Source: Patescibacteria group bacterium
Lineage (GTDB): Bacteria; Patescibacteriota; Microgenomatia; UBA10105; UBA927
Direction of reading: 5' to 3'
Assembly (NCBI GenBank): GCA_018821245.1
Contig: JAHJMO010000017.1
Location: 1 to 55,870 of the forward strand
Length of the DNA stretch: 55,870 nucleotides
The notes beneath the pieces are model-generated. The model searched no databases. It was not told where the DNA came from and saw only the letters and a program-made list of their open reading frames with translations. The translations under genes and the position numbers were made by a program. Shown here piece after piece: positions 14,866-22,724 of this stretch (position 1 is the first letter of the stretch; each line of letters begins with the position of its first letter).

Positions 14866-15669
14866 ATGATGGATCCTATACACAATTCTTCCATTGGAGT
14901 ACTTGACTCAGGTTCAGGTGGCCTGACCATTTGGCAAGCTTTGACAGAACAATTACCATTCGAATCGATTACGTATGTCGGCGATCATGCGTATTTACCA
15001 TACGGAGCAAAGACTACGGCGTTCATAACAAAACGTGTCTATGGTGTAATTTCTTTTCTTCAGAGACACGGTGCCAAGTTGATCGTGATAGCTTGTAATA
15101 CTGCAACAGTGGCGGGCATAGACAAATATAGGAAGATGTTCCCCGATATTCCGATTGTTGGTGTCGTTCCCGTCATAAAAACTGCAACCCAACAGAGTCG
15201 TACAAAATGTTTTGCCATTCTGTCAACAGAATTAACCGCAAAAAGCGCTTACCAAAAGAATTTGATTCGTGAATACGCTAACGGTTTTCAAGTTTTTAAT
15301 CTTTATTCCAATATCCTCGTTCCACTTATTGAATCCGGAAAGACAGAAGGGTTGACAATGGAAGTTGAACTGGGTAGAGCATTGGCGCCGATAAAAGACA
15401 GCAGGGCAGACATAGTAGTGCTTGGATGTACGCACTTCCCGTTTATTCGCGGTGTATGCACAAAAATTTTAGGAGATGATATTCAGGTATTAGATTCCTC
15501 CGGTGCCGTAGGGAGGCAGGTCCGTCGAATTTTAGAACGAAATAACATGTTGTCGCCTTCCCACGGTCATGTTTACACCTTTTACACAACCGGCGATGCC
15601 ATTGCTATGACAAGACTTTTTTCGCGATTGTTGCAAAAAAGCGCAAAGGTAGACAAAATTGAACTATGA
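14866..15669 (+). CDS. murI: glutamate racemase
   Basis: MurI makes D-glutamate for MurD. The start at 14866 is chosen because the track start (14752) lies inside mraY. The N-terminus then reads MMDPIHNSSIGVLDSGSGGL, with Asp14 in the substrate motif. YLPYGAKT follows, then IACNTAT with Cys77 and GCTHFPFI with the second catalytic Cys. The length of 267 aa is normal. It overlaps murD by ATGA. Confidence 0.94.
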   Translation: MMDPIHNSSIGVLDSGSGGLTIWQALTEQLPFESITYVGDHAYLPYGAKTTAFITKRVYGVISFLQRHGAKLIVIACNTATVAGIDKYRKMFPDIPIVGVVPVIKTATQQSRTKCFAILSTELTAKSAYQKNLIREYANGFQVFNLYSNILVPLIESGKTEGLTMEVELGRALAPIKDSRADIVVLGCTHFPFIRGVCTKILGDDIQVLDSSGAVGRQVRRILERNNMLSPSHGHVYTFYTTGDAIAMTRLFSRLLQKSAKVDKIEL

Positions 15670-17054
15670 AGAAATTTAAGGGGAAAAAGGTTGCGATACT
15701 CGGGTTATCAACAGAGGGACGGGACACTGTAAAGTTTTTTGCCCGTGAAGAATCTTCTATTCTTTGTTGTGACATGCGTTCACGGTCGGAGCTGGGCACT
15801 ATATACACGAGCCTGTCTGCTTATCCGGTCATGTTTCAGCTGGGTAAGAGCTACCTTCAGAATTTGCAGGATTTTGATTATATCGTCAAGACGCAGGGGA
15901 TGTCGCCGCGATTGCCGGAATTAGTGTCTTTGCGCCGTCAGGGGAAAAAGATTACCAGCAATACTGCATTGTTTTTTGAACTATGCCAGGCTCGGATTAT
16001 CGGTGTAACAGGGACGAAGGGCAAAGGAACGACAAGCACACTTATTTATGAAATTTTGAAAAGTACCGGAAAGCAAGTTTTTTTGGGAGGTAATGTCGGA
16101 ACCCCGCTGTTATCAAAGGTGCGCGACATACAGTCATCCGACTGGGTAGTGTTGGAATTATCTTCTTTTCAGCTTGAGGACCTTCAGCAAAGTCCGCATA
16201 TCGCTGTGGTTTTGCCAATCACACAAGATCATCTGGCCAACTTTGATCCGCTGGCGACAAATTTTCACTCATCCCAAAAATCATACGTGGAAGCAAAACG
16301 GTCTATCATCCGCTTCCAGAGTTCGAGCGATATTATCGTATATAATGCGGATAATCTCACAAGTAGTGCGTTTGGTATCGCTTCGAAAGCGAAACGCTTC
16401 TCGTTTAGCGGTTGTCGAAGTGCCTCATGTGATGCGTATGTATCCAATCACGAAGCGTGGATACGTAAGGATGGAAGCGTAACGAAGATTGCGGCCCTTG
16501 GTAAAATACCATTACTTGGCGATCATAACTTGGAGAACATTGCGGCTGCCGCTCTAGTTTCCGTCAATATTGGCGTTTCGGTTTCTGCGATTTGTCGAGC
16601 GGTCAAGCGGTTTCACGGCTTACCACACCGATTGGAGCTGGTTCGGACTGTTGGTGGTGTGGCGTATTATAACGACTCTTTTTCTACCGTTCCTGAAACC
16701 ACAATCGCAGCCATCAGATCGTTTAATGCGCCCTTAATTCTCATTTTGGGCGGTTCGGAAAAAGGATCAAATTTCACTCAACTGGGTCAGAAAATAGCTG
16801 CATCCGGCATCGTTAAAGCAATTATCGTTATCGGACAAATGACGGAGTGCATTGCTCGGTCATTAGCCGGCGCACGATATCAAGGGAAGGTCGTTACCGG
16901 ATGTCTGTCCATGCATGAAATAGTGCATCGAGCGACCAAAGAAACACGTGCTGGGGATATAGTGTTGTTGTCTCCTGCCTGTGCTTCATTTGATATGTTC
17001 CCTAATTATAAAGAGCGAGGGTTGCAATTCAAATATGAGGTTGCCCGTCTTTGA
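15666..17054 (+). CDS. murD: UDP-N-acetylmuramoyl-L-alanine--D-glutamate ligase
   Basis: MurD adds D-glutamate to UDP-MurNAc-L-Ala in the cytoplasm. The 462-aa protein has an N-terminal Rossmann-like domain (VAILGLSTEGRDTVKFF), the ATP P-loop GVTGTKGKGTTS near 115, LELSSFQLE, QDHLANFD, the linker GDHNLENIAAA, and the C-terminal LSPACASFDMFPNYKERG typical of MurD. murI directly upstream supplies its substrate. It overlaps ftsW by 20 bases. Confidence 0.95.
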   Translation: MKKFKGKKVAILGLSTEGRDTVKFFAREESSILCCDMRSRSELGTIYTSLSAYPVMFQLGKSYLQNLQDFDYIVKTQGMSPRLPELVSLRRQGKKITSNTALFFELCQARIIGVTGTKGKGTTSTLIYEILKSTGKQVFLGGNVGTPLLSKVRDIQSSDWVVLELSSFQLEDLQQSPHIAVVLPITQDHLANFDPLATNFHSSQKSYVEAKRSIIRFQSSSDIIVYNADNLTSSAFGIASKAKRFSFSGCRSASCDAYVSNHEAWIRKDGSVTKIAALGKIPLLGDHNLENIAAAALVSVNIGVSVSAICRAVKRFHGLPHRLELVRTVGGVAYYNDSFSTVPETTIAAIRSFNAPLILILGGSEKGSNFTQLGQKIAASGIVKAIIVIGQMTECIARSLAGARYQGKVVTGCLSMHEIVHRATKETRAGDIVLLSPACASFDMFPNYKERGLQFKYEVARL

Positions 17055-18177
17055 GATATTCAAAAAGAACGTAAAAGACAGAACACGCGGTAGCCGTTCT
17101 GTGTCCGTTAAGCTTCATTCTCCGGACCGTTGGTTGTTAGGCGCGCTCATCCTAATATGTTTATTCGGAGTGTTCATGGTATATGATTCGTCGGTGGCGA
17201 TAGCAATACGCGATTTTTCCGACCGGTATCACTTTGCGCGCGAGCAGTTGCAGTGGCTCGGATTGGCTTTTGTCGGTTTTGCCATAGCATCACTTGTGGA
17301 TTATCGCTTATGGTATAAATTGGCATTGCCTTTTCTCCTTGGATCGCTCGTGCTTCTTATCGCGGTGTTCATTCCCGGTCTGGGAGTCCGCGCTCTTGGT
17401 GCTCACCGTTGGATATCGGTGGGTGGTTTGGTGTTTCAGCCGTCTGAACTTACCAAACTTACGATGATTATCTATCTTTCCGCTTGGTTTTCTACAAGGG
17501 AAAAAGGGAGAATCGGAGCGTTCCTTTTGCTTCTGGGAATGGTCGTTGGGCTCGTTGTGCTGGAGCCGGATTTAGGAACAGCGACGATTATTCTTGCAAC
17601 CGCTGTCCTTTTGTATTTTTATTCCGGCGCTCCACTCATGCAATTTATACTGCTTGTTCCGATGTTGGCTATAGGAGTAATTGGACTTGCGTTGATATCG
17701 CCGTATCGGTTCCAACGGCTCATGACATTTTTTAATCCGCAGAGCGACCCCCTGGGAAGCTCATACCATATTCGTCAGGCTCTTTTGGCTCTCGGCTCAG
17801 GCGGCCTGTGGGGCCTTGGTATTGGTAAATCGCGACAAAAATATGAATATTTGCCGGAGGCCAATACCGATTCGATTTTTGCCATTATCGGAGAAGAGTT
17901 TGGGTTTTTGGGGGCAGTTTTGGTCGTGCTTCTATTTGTTTTTATTATTTGGCGATGCTTTCGTATTGCCAGGAGAGCGCCGGATACATTCGGACGATTG
18001 ATGGGAGCGGGAATTGCTACATGGATAGGTATTCAGGCTGTGATAAACTTTAGTGCAATGACAGCACTCCTTCCGTTGACCGGAGTTCCGTTGCCTTTTA
18101 TTTCCTATGGCGGATCGAGTCTGGTGATAACGCTTATTGCGATGGGCATAGTCGTGAATATCAGCAAACATAGATGA
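17035..18177 (+). CDS. ftsW: SEDS glycosyltransferase FtsW
   Basis: FtsW polymerises lipid II at the septum with a class b PBP. The ATG at 17035 is preferred: the upstream part of the ORF lies deep in murD, and this start gives a short cytoplasmic tail (RLPVFEIFKK) before the first helix. About ten membrane segments follow. SEDS landmarks are HRWISVGGLVFQPSELTK, LEPDLGT, GLGIGKSRQKYEYLPEANTDSIFA and GVPLPFISYGGSS. It lies between murD and murG as in classical dcw clusters. Confidence 0.93.
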   Translation: MRLPVFEIFKKNVKDRTRGSRSVSVKLHSPDRWLLGALILICLFGVFMVYDSSVAIAIRDFSDRYHFAREQLQWLGLAFVGFAIASLVDYRLWYKLALPFLLGSLVLLIAVFIPGLGVRALGAHRWISVGGLVFQPSELTKLTMIIYLSAWFSTREKGRIGAFLLLLGMVVGLVVLEPDLGTATIILATAVLLYFYSGAPLMQFILLVPMLAIGVIGLALISPYRFQRLMTFFNPQSDPLGSSYHIRQALLALGSGGLWGLGIGKSRQKYEYLPEANTDSIFAIIGEEFGFLGAVLVVLLFVFIIWRCFRIARRAPDTFGRLMGAGIATWIGIQAVINFSAMTALLPLTGVPLPFISYGGSSLVITLIAMGIVVNISKHR

Positions 18178-19295
18178 TACAAGAAACGAGTTCCATAAAA
18201 ATATGTATCGTCGGGGGCCACGCGACCCCAGCTATTGCTGTGATTGATGAAATACGCAAGCATCGGGAGGATTGGGAGATAATTTTTGTGGGAAGAATGT
18301 ATGCGCTGGAGGGTAAAGAAATTGTTTCGGAGGAGTACAAGCTGGTACGGGGACGCGGCATCCGGTTTTTACCACTTACCACGGGCCGTCTGCAGCGATC
18401 GTTAACCGCAACGACAATCGCGTCGCTTCTCAAAATCCCTATCGGATTTGTTCAGGCGTTTGGATATCTACAGCAGGAACGCCCCGATATCGTCTTGTCA
18501 TTCGGGGGATATGTAGCAGTGCCGGTGGCTATTGCCGCATGGATATTGAAAATTCCCGTTGCCACCCACGAACAGACCCGTGTTGCCGGACTAGGAAATC
18601 GTATGATAGCCCTGTTTGCCAAACGGATTTTCACCAGTTTTCCTGATATGACACGACAATTTCCTATCCACAAAACCGTCTATACAGGGCTGCCGCTGCG
18701 TGGTGAGATATTTGAATCCGTTCCTAAGCCTTCGTATATCCCCGACGGACAACGGCCCATCCTTTATATAACCGGCGGGTCAACCGGTTCGGTAACGCTT
18801 AATGCGATCATTTTTTCTGTCCTGTATAGAGTAACGAATGAGTTCATTGTGATTCACCAGACCGGAGGTTTATCGTACCAAGATGGTTTGACAGCCAAAG
18901 CAAAGCTTCCGCCTTCCCGTCGCAACCGTTATATTCCCGTTTCTTACCTCGGCGCGAAAGAGTATGCGTGGGTTCTGGCTCATGCGGATATCATCATAGG
19001 GCGATCCGGCGTCAATACCGTTATGGAGATTGCCGCTTTTGGAAAAATTGCTATCTACATTCCTTTGCCGTGGTCCGCTGAAGGTGAACAAGACGAAAAC
19101 GCGCGTTACGCCGCCCTCCATGGTTCATCAGTCGTTTTAGCGCAAAAAGGGCTGACCGGACAACGTTTATACCAGACGATACGCGATACCTATAAACGTC
19201 GTAACCTCATCAGTGACCAGGCGCGCCGATTTGCCCGTCTGGTCCCCAGAGATGCAGCATTGGAAATAGTCAAGCAGTTGATTGCATTGGTATGA
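18174..19295 (+). CDS. murG: UDP-GlcNAc:lipid I GlcNAc transferase
   Basis: MurG converts lipid I to lipid II on the inner face of the membrane. This 373-aa GT28 protein has an N-terminal motif CIVGGHATPAIAVI in place of the usual GGTGGH, then PDIVLSFGGYVAVP, HEQTRVAGLGNRM, ITGGSTGS, and IIGRSGVNTVMEIAAFG with PLPWSAEGEQDENA in the donor site. It overlaps ftsW and the next gene by 4 bases each. Confidence 0.92.
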   Translation: MIQETSSIKICIVGGHATPAIAVIDEIRKHREDWEIIFVGRMYALEGKEIVSEEYKLVRGRGIRFLPLTTGRLQRSLTATTIASLLKIPIGFVQAFGYLQQERPDIVLSFGGYVAVPVAIAAWILKIPVATHEQTRVAGLGNRMIALFAKRIFTSFPDMTRQFPIHKTVYTGLPLRGEIFESVPKPSYIPDGQRPILYITGGSTGSVTLNAIIFSVLYRVTNEFIVIHQTGGLSYQDGLTAKAKLPPSRRNRYIPVSYLGAKEYAWVLAHADIIIGRSGVNTVMEIAAFGKIAIYIPLPWSAEGEQDENARYAALHGSSVVLAQKGLTGQRLYQTIRDTYKRRNLISDQARRFARLVPRDAALEIVKQLIALV

Positions 19296-19987
19296 GGGTT
19301 CATAAGAATAGCATAGTTCGTCGATACAAACTCATCGGGATATTCTGTTTATCGGTTATTGCTCTATACGGATTATGTAGCATAAGTGTTCGGGTTTTTC
19401 GCATTCAGGAGATTGAGATACGCGCCGAAGGCATAGATTTGGCAGTAGATACATCCAAGTTCAACGATAATCTGCTGCTGTTATCGACCCAAGCGCTTCG
19501 GGCACATCTTCTTGAGGAATATCCGCTTTTTGCGGATATCAGCATAAGGAAAAAATTTCCTCATACATTGACGATTACCGCAACGCGACGGAATCCCTTC
19601 GCTGTCTTGTTTACTGCAAGTCAGCGAATGACAGTTGATAGCTCGGGAATCGTACTGGGTAATGAAGAGGCGATGTCGTCACTGCCAAAGCTTTTTTTTG
19701 ATATCGGGATCGTGTATCCGGGACAAAAGATAACGGATAGGGACGTACTTGCGAGTTTGAAGCTTATTTCGGCGAGCGAAGGTGTATTGGATCATGCTGA
19801 TTTTTCAGTGAGAGATAGGTTGTCTATACAAGCCAAACTTCCAAATAGGGAGATATTATTTCCTCGTGATGGTGACATGAGCGCGAAAGCAGCCACTTTA
19901 CAAACAATTCTATCAGGGTTTAGAATAAAGGGTACACTGCCTAATATCATTGATCTCCGTTACGATAAACCGATAGTCGATGAATAG
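19292..19987 (+). CDS. FtsQ/DivIB-like division protein
   Basis: This 231-aa protein has a single N-terminal membrane helix (LIGIFCLSVIALYGLCSISV, about 13-33). An extracytoplasmic POTRA-like part follows (FRIQEIEIRAEG, LLLLSTQALRAHLLEEYPLF), then a beta-rich domain (RKKFPHTLTITATRRNPFAVL). Its position between murG and ftsA is the classical ftsQ locus. Sequence conservation in FtsQ is low, so the name rests on topology and gene order. Confidence 0.75.
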   Translation: MRVHKNSIVRRYKLIGIFCLSVIALYGLCSISVRVFRIQEIEIRAEGIDLAVDTSKFNDNLLLLSTQALRAHLLEEYPLFADISIRKKFPHTLTITATRRNPFAVLFTASQRMTVDSSGIVLGNEEAMSSLPKLFFDIGIVYPGQKITDRDVLASLKLISASEGVLDHADFSVRDRLSIQAKLPNREILFPRDGDMSAKAATLQTILSGFRIKGTLPNIIDLRYDKPIVDE

Positions 19988-21305
19988 TATGGCTCGCGAT
20001 CGCATCATTTCTAGTATAGACGTCGGAACTTCAAAAATTACTACCGTTATTGCTTCTAAATCCGAAGATAACGATGCCCGTGTAATCGGAGTATCTACAG
20101 TGCCCAGCCGCGGACTTCGGAAAAGTCAGGTAGTAAACATAGAGGAAGCCACAGAAGCGATATCCCAATCATTGGAAAGCGCAGAGCGAATGGCCGGAAC
20201 CTCTGTAGCACGCGCGTTTATCAACGTTGGTGGCAATCACATCTCTTCCATAAACTCCCATGGAGTGGTGGCTGTGTCCGAACCGGATAAAGAAATTACT
20301 CCTTCTGATGTAAAACGTGTTATCGACGCGGCAAAGGCCATATCGATGCCTGCATCACGCGAGATACTCCATGTATTACCCCGCGGATATATAGTAGACG
20401 GGCAGGAAGGAATCGTTGATCCGGTGGGGATGACCGGTGTTCGCCTGGAAGTGGACACCCATTTGGTAACAGGCGGAGCGACTGCAGTGCGTAATTTGCA
20501 TAAATGCGTTACGGAATTAGGGGTAGAAGTATCGGGTGTTGTATTTAACGGTTTGGCTTCGGGTCTGGCGTGTCTTTCCGATACGGAAAAGGAATTAGGG
20601 GTGGTGTTGATAGACATAGGGGGCGGCACGACGGATGTCGCAATTTTTGTAGAAGGCGCACTTTCGTATTCATCCGTTATTCCTGTGGGCGCAATAAATA
20701 TCACGAAAGACGTAGCGGCTGGACTGCGTGTATCGCTTGAGAGCGCGGAAAAAATTAAATTAAGGCTTGGAGAAATAGCGAAAGGGCCAACTATAGTACA
20801 GGACGGGAACGAGGACAAAAAGGATGCAAAAACATCTGGAAAGACCGAAAAGTATGATGAAATCGACGTTTCGGATTTAGGACTGGAAGAAGAGATGCGG
20901 ACGATATCAAGAAAAACGCTCATCGAAGGCATTATAAAACCAAGACTGAATGAAATTTTTACCATGGTCGGATTGGAGATAAAGCGCAGTGGATTTGGCG
21001 GCATGACGCCCTCCGGCGTAGTCATCTGCGGAGGCGGAGCTCTGACGGTCGGAGCACAGGAAGCGGCGCGTCGGGCTCTCGCCATGCCGGTGCATATCGG
21101 GACACCCGCACATCTTACCGGACTCATAGACGAGATCACAACTTCGGCATTTACGGCAAGCGCAGGGCTATTGTTGTACGCCAGCAAAGCAGGCGGATCC
21201 GACAATGTATCGTTGTTTGGCGGCATCGGGAAGATAAAGGAACATATACAGATAAAGGGTCTTGCAGGAAAGGTGATAGATCTGGTAAAGTCGTTTTTGC
21301 CCTGA
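19980..21305 (+). CDS. ftsA: cell division protein FtsA
   Basis: This actin-like ATPase tethers FtsZ to the membrane. Phosphate-1 motif SSIDVGTSKITTVIA is at residues 11-25, IDIGGGTTDVAIF is phosphate 2, and the adenosine motif region is VVICGGGALTVGAQE. The C-terminal helix (GLAGKVIDLVKSFLP) is the expected amphipathic membrane anchor. A second in-frame ATG at 19989 could be used. The insertion rich in D and K around residues 270-300 (GNEDKKDAKTSGKTEK) looks like a flexible loop. It overlaps the FtsQ-like gene by 8 bases. Confidence 0.94.
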   Translation: MNSMARDRIISSIDVGTSKITTVIASKSEDNDARVIGVSTVPSRGLRKSQVVNIEEATEAISQSLESAERMAGTSVARAFINVGGNHISSINSHGVVAVSEPDKEITPSDVKRVIDAAKAISMPASREILHVLPRGYIVDGQEGIVDPVGMTGVRLEVDTHLVTGGATAVRNLHKCVTELGVEVSGVVFNGLASGLACLSDTEKELGVVLIDIGGGTTDVAIFVEGALSYSSVIPVGAINITKDVAAGLRVSLESAEKIKLRLGEIAKGPTIVQDGNEDKKDAKTSGKTEKYDEIDVSDLGLEEEMRTISRKTLIEGIIKPRLNEIFTMVGLEIKRSGFGGMTPSGVVICGGGALTVGAQEAARRALAMPVHIGTPAHLTGLIDEITTSAFTASAGLLLYASKAGGSDNVSLFGGIGKIKEHIQIKGLAGKVIDLVKSFLP

Positions 21306-21317
21306 AAGAAATGATAG

Positions 21318-21341
21318 AATCTACGAATCTACTAATCTACT
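21318..21341 (+). repeat. three 8-bp direct repeats ahead of ftsZ
   Basis: AATCTACG, AATCTACT and AATCTACT are contiguous and followed by a partial fourth copy (AATT). They lie in the 120-base ftsA-ftsZ gap, just after a -10-like TAGAAT (21315-21320). Such in-phase octamers could bind a regulator; no known site is recognised. Confidence 0.6.
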
Positions 21342-21425
21342 AATTGAAATATTTATTTGTTCGCCTCTGCCCCAACTGCCCTGATATTAGTAGGCGTTCT
21401 TAATAGATTTGGCAGACTAATACTT

Positions 21426-22592
21426 ATGTTAATTAAACCGGATATCGCACGATTTGCAAAAATTAGAGTGGTCGGTATCGGAGGAGGCGGCTGTAACGCC
21501 GTCAATTCCATGATTGCCGTCAATCAGATACAGGGGGTGGATTTTTTGGGAGTCAATACTGATGCCCAGGCGCTTCTTATGTCACAGTCTCCGACCAAAA
21601 TTCAAATCGGTGAAAATCTCACCCGGGGCTTAGGTGCGGGCGGGGATGCGGAGATCGGGAGACAGGCGGCCGAAGAATCCAGAGAAAAAATTGCGGAATA
21701 TCTAAGGGACACAGACATGGTATTTCTTACGTGCGGAGAAGGCGGAGGAACGGGTACGGGTGCAGCTCCGATTTTTGCCGAGATCGCCAAGGAGTTGGGA
21801 GCACTCACCGTGGCCGTGGTTACAAAGCCGTTTCATTTTGAAGGAACCCGCCGAATGGTTACAGCAGAAGAGGGAATCGCAAATCTTAAGGGGAAGGTAG
21901 ATACGCTTATCGTCATTCCTAATCAAAGGCTCCTTGAGGTTATCGACAAAAAGATGACGCTTTTGGATGCGTTCCGCGTCACCGATTCGGTTCTGTCCCA
22001 GGGAGTTCAGGGTATAGCAGATCTTATCACCATGCCGGGACTTATAAATGTGGATTTTGCCGATGTCCGAACAATCATGACAAACGCAGGTACGTCGCTT
22101 ATGGGAATTGGTACCGGAGTTGGGGAGAACCGCGCATCGACTGCGGCAAGGACCGCGATTTCCTCACCGCTTTTGGAAACAACCATCGAGGGCGCCAAAG
22201 GAGTTCTCTTTAACATAACCGGAGGTGTAGATCTTACGATGGCGGAAGTTGATGAAGCGGCCAAGCAGATTGCGGAAGCAGTTGATCCGGACGCCAACAT
22301 TATCTTCGGGGCAACAATTGATGAAAATCTGGTCGATCAGGTCAAGATTACCGTGATCGCCACAGGCTTTGACGAAACAAAGAGGAAATTGCGTGAATTA
22401 TCCGGCAGGGCTCCCAGCCGCGGGTTTGGGATCCCGGCACAGGCCTTTTCCGTGCAACCGAAACCGGTGAGCGACACCAACAAGCATCCTGTCGCGCAGA
22501 CACAATCTGCCGTCCATCCCCCTCCTTCTGACGACCTTCCGCCCGAAGAAGACGAATTCGATATTCCCGCCTTTTTGCGGCAGAGAAGCTAG
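21426..22592 (+). CDS. ftsZ: cell division GTPase FtsZ
   Basis: FtsZ is the tubulin-like GTPase of the Z ring. The ATG at 21426 is preferred over the track start because the protein then opens as [22 protein letters not shown], as in the family. The GTP signature reads [13 protein letters not shown] near 103-115; most FtsZs have GMGGG, so the Glu is notable. [11 protein letters not shown]-like sequence ([14 protein letters not shown]) marks the T7 region. After a Pro-rich linker, the conserved C-terminal peptide [13 protein letters not shown], which binds FtsA, is intact. Length is 388 aa. Confidence 0.96.
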   Translation: MLIKPDIARFAKIRVVGIGGGGCNAVNSMIAVNQIQGVDFLGVNTDAQALLMSQSPTKIQIGENLTRGLGAGGDAEIGRQAAEESREKIAEYLRDTDMVFLTCGEGGGTGTGAAPIFAEIAKELGALTVAVVTKPFHFEGTRRMVTAEEGIANLKGKVDTLIVIPNQRLLEVIDKKMTLLDAFRVTDSVLSQGVQGIADLITMPGLINVDFADVRTIMTNAGTSLMGIGTGVGENRASTAARTAISSPLLETTIEGAKGVLFNITGGVDLTMAEVDEAAKQIAEAVDPDANIIFGATIDENLVDQVKITVIATGFDETKRKLRELSGRAPSRGFGIPAQAFSVQPKPVSDTNKHPVAQTQSAVHPPPSDDLPPEEDEFDIPAFLRQRS

Positions 22593-22724
22593 ACGCATTC
22601 ACCTTAGAGGTGGTCTAGGTATGACACATCCGGTTTTTATCAATGTTCATCATCTAACGCAAGAAGTCAACCGTGCTAATTATTTCTTTATTCTCTGCTC
22701 ATCCTGATATAATATAGAAAAGGT
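22593..22724 (+). promoter_or_regulatory. ftsZ-ileS spacer with extended -10 promoter
   Basis: TGATATAAT at 22705-22713 is an extended -10 with 11 bases to the ileS ATG (22725). A small hairpin (CACCT, TAG, AGGTG, 22600-22612) follows ftsZ, but no T-run comes directly after it, so a terminator role is doubtful. Confidence 0.5.

Noticed and set aside
20237-21226. 329-aa minus-strand ORF
   Set aside because: It is antisense to ftsA, rich in Ser and Pro from reversed codons, and has no domain.
22600-22620. Possible T-box element before ileS (AGGTGG-like sequence)
   Set aside because: The spacer is too short for a T-box, has no terminator hairpin, and an extended -10 promoter lies only 11 bases before the ATG.
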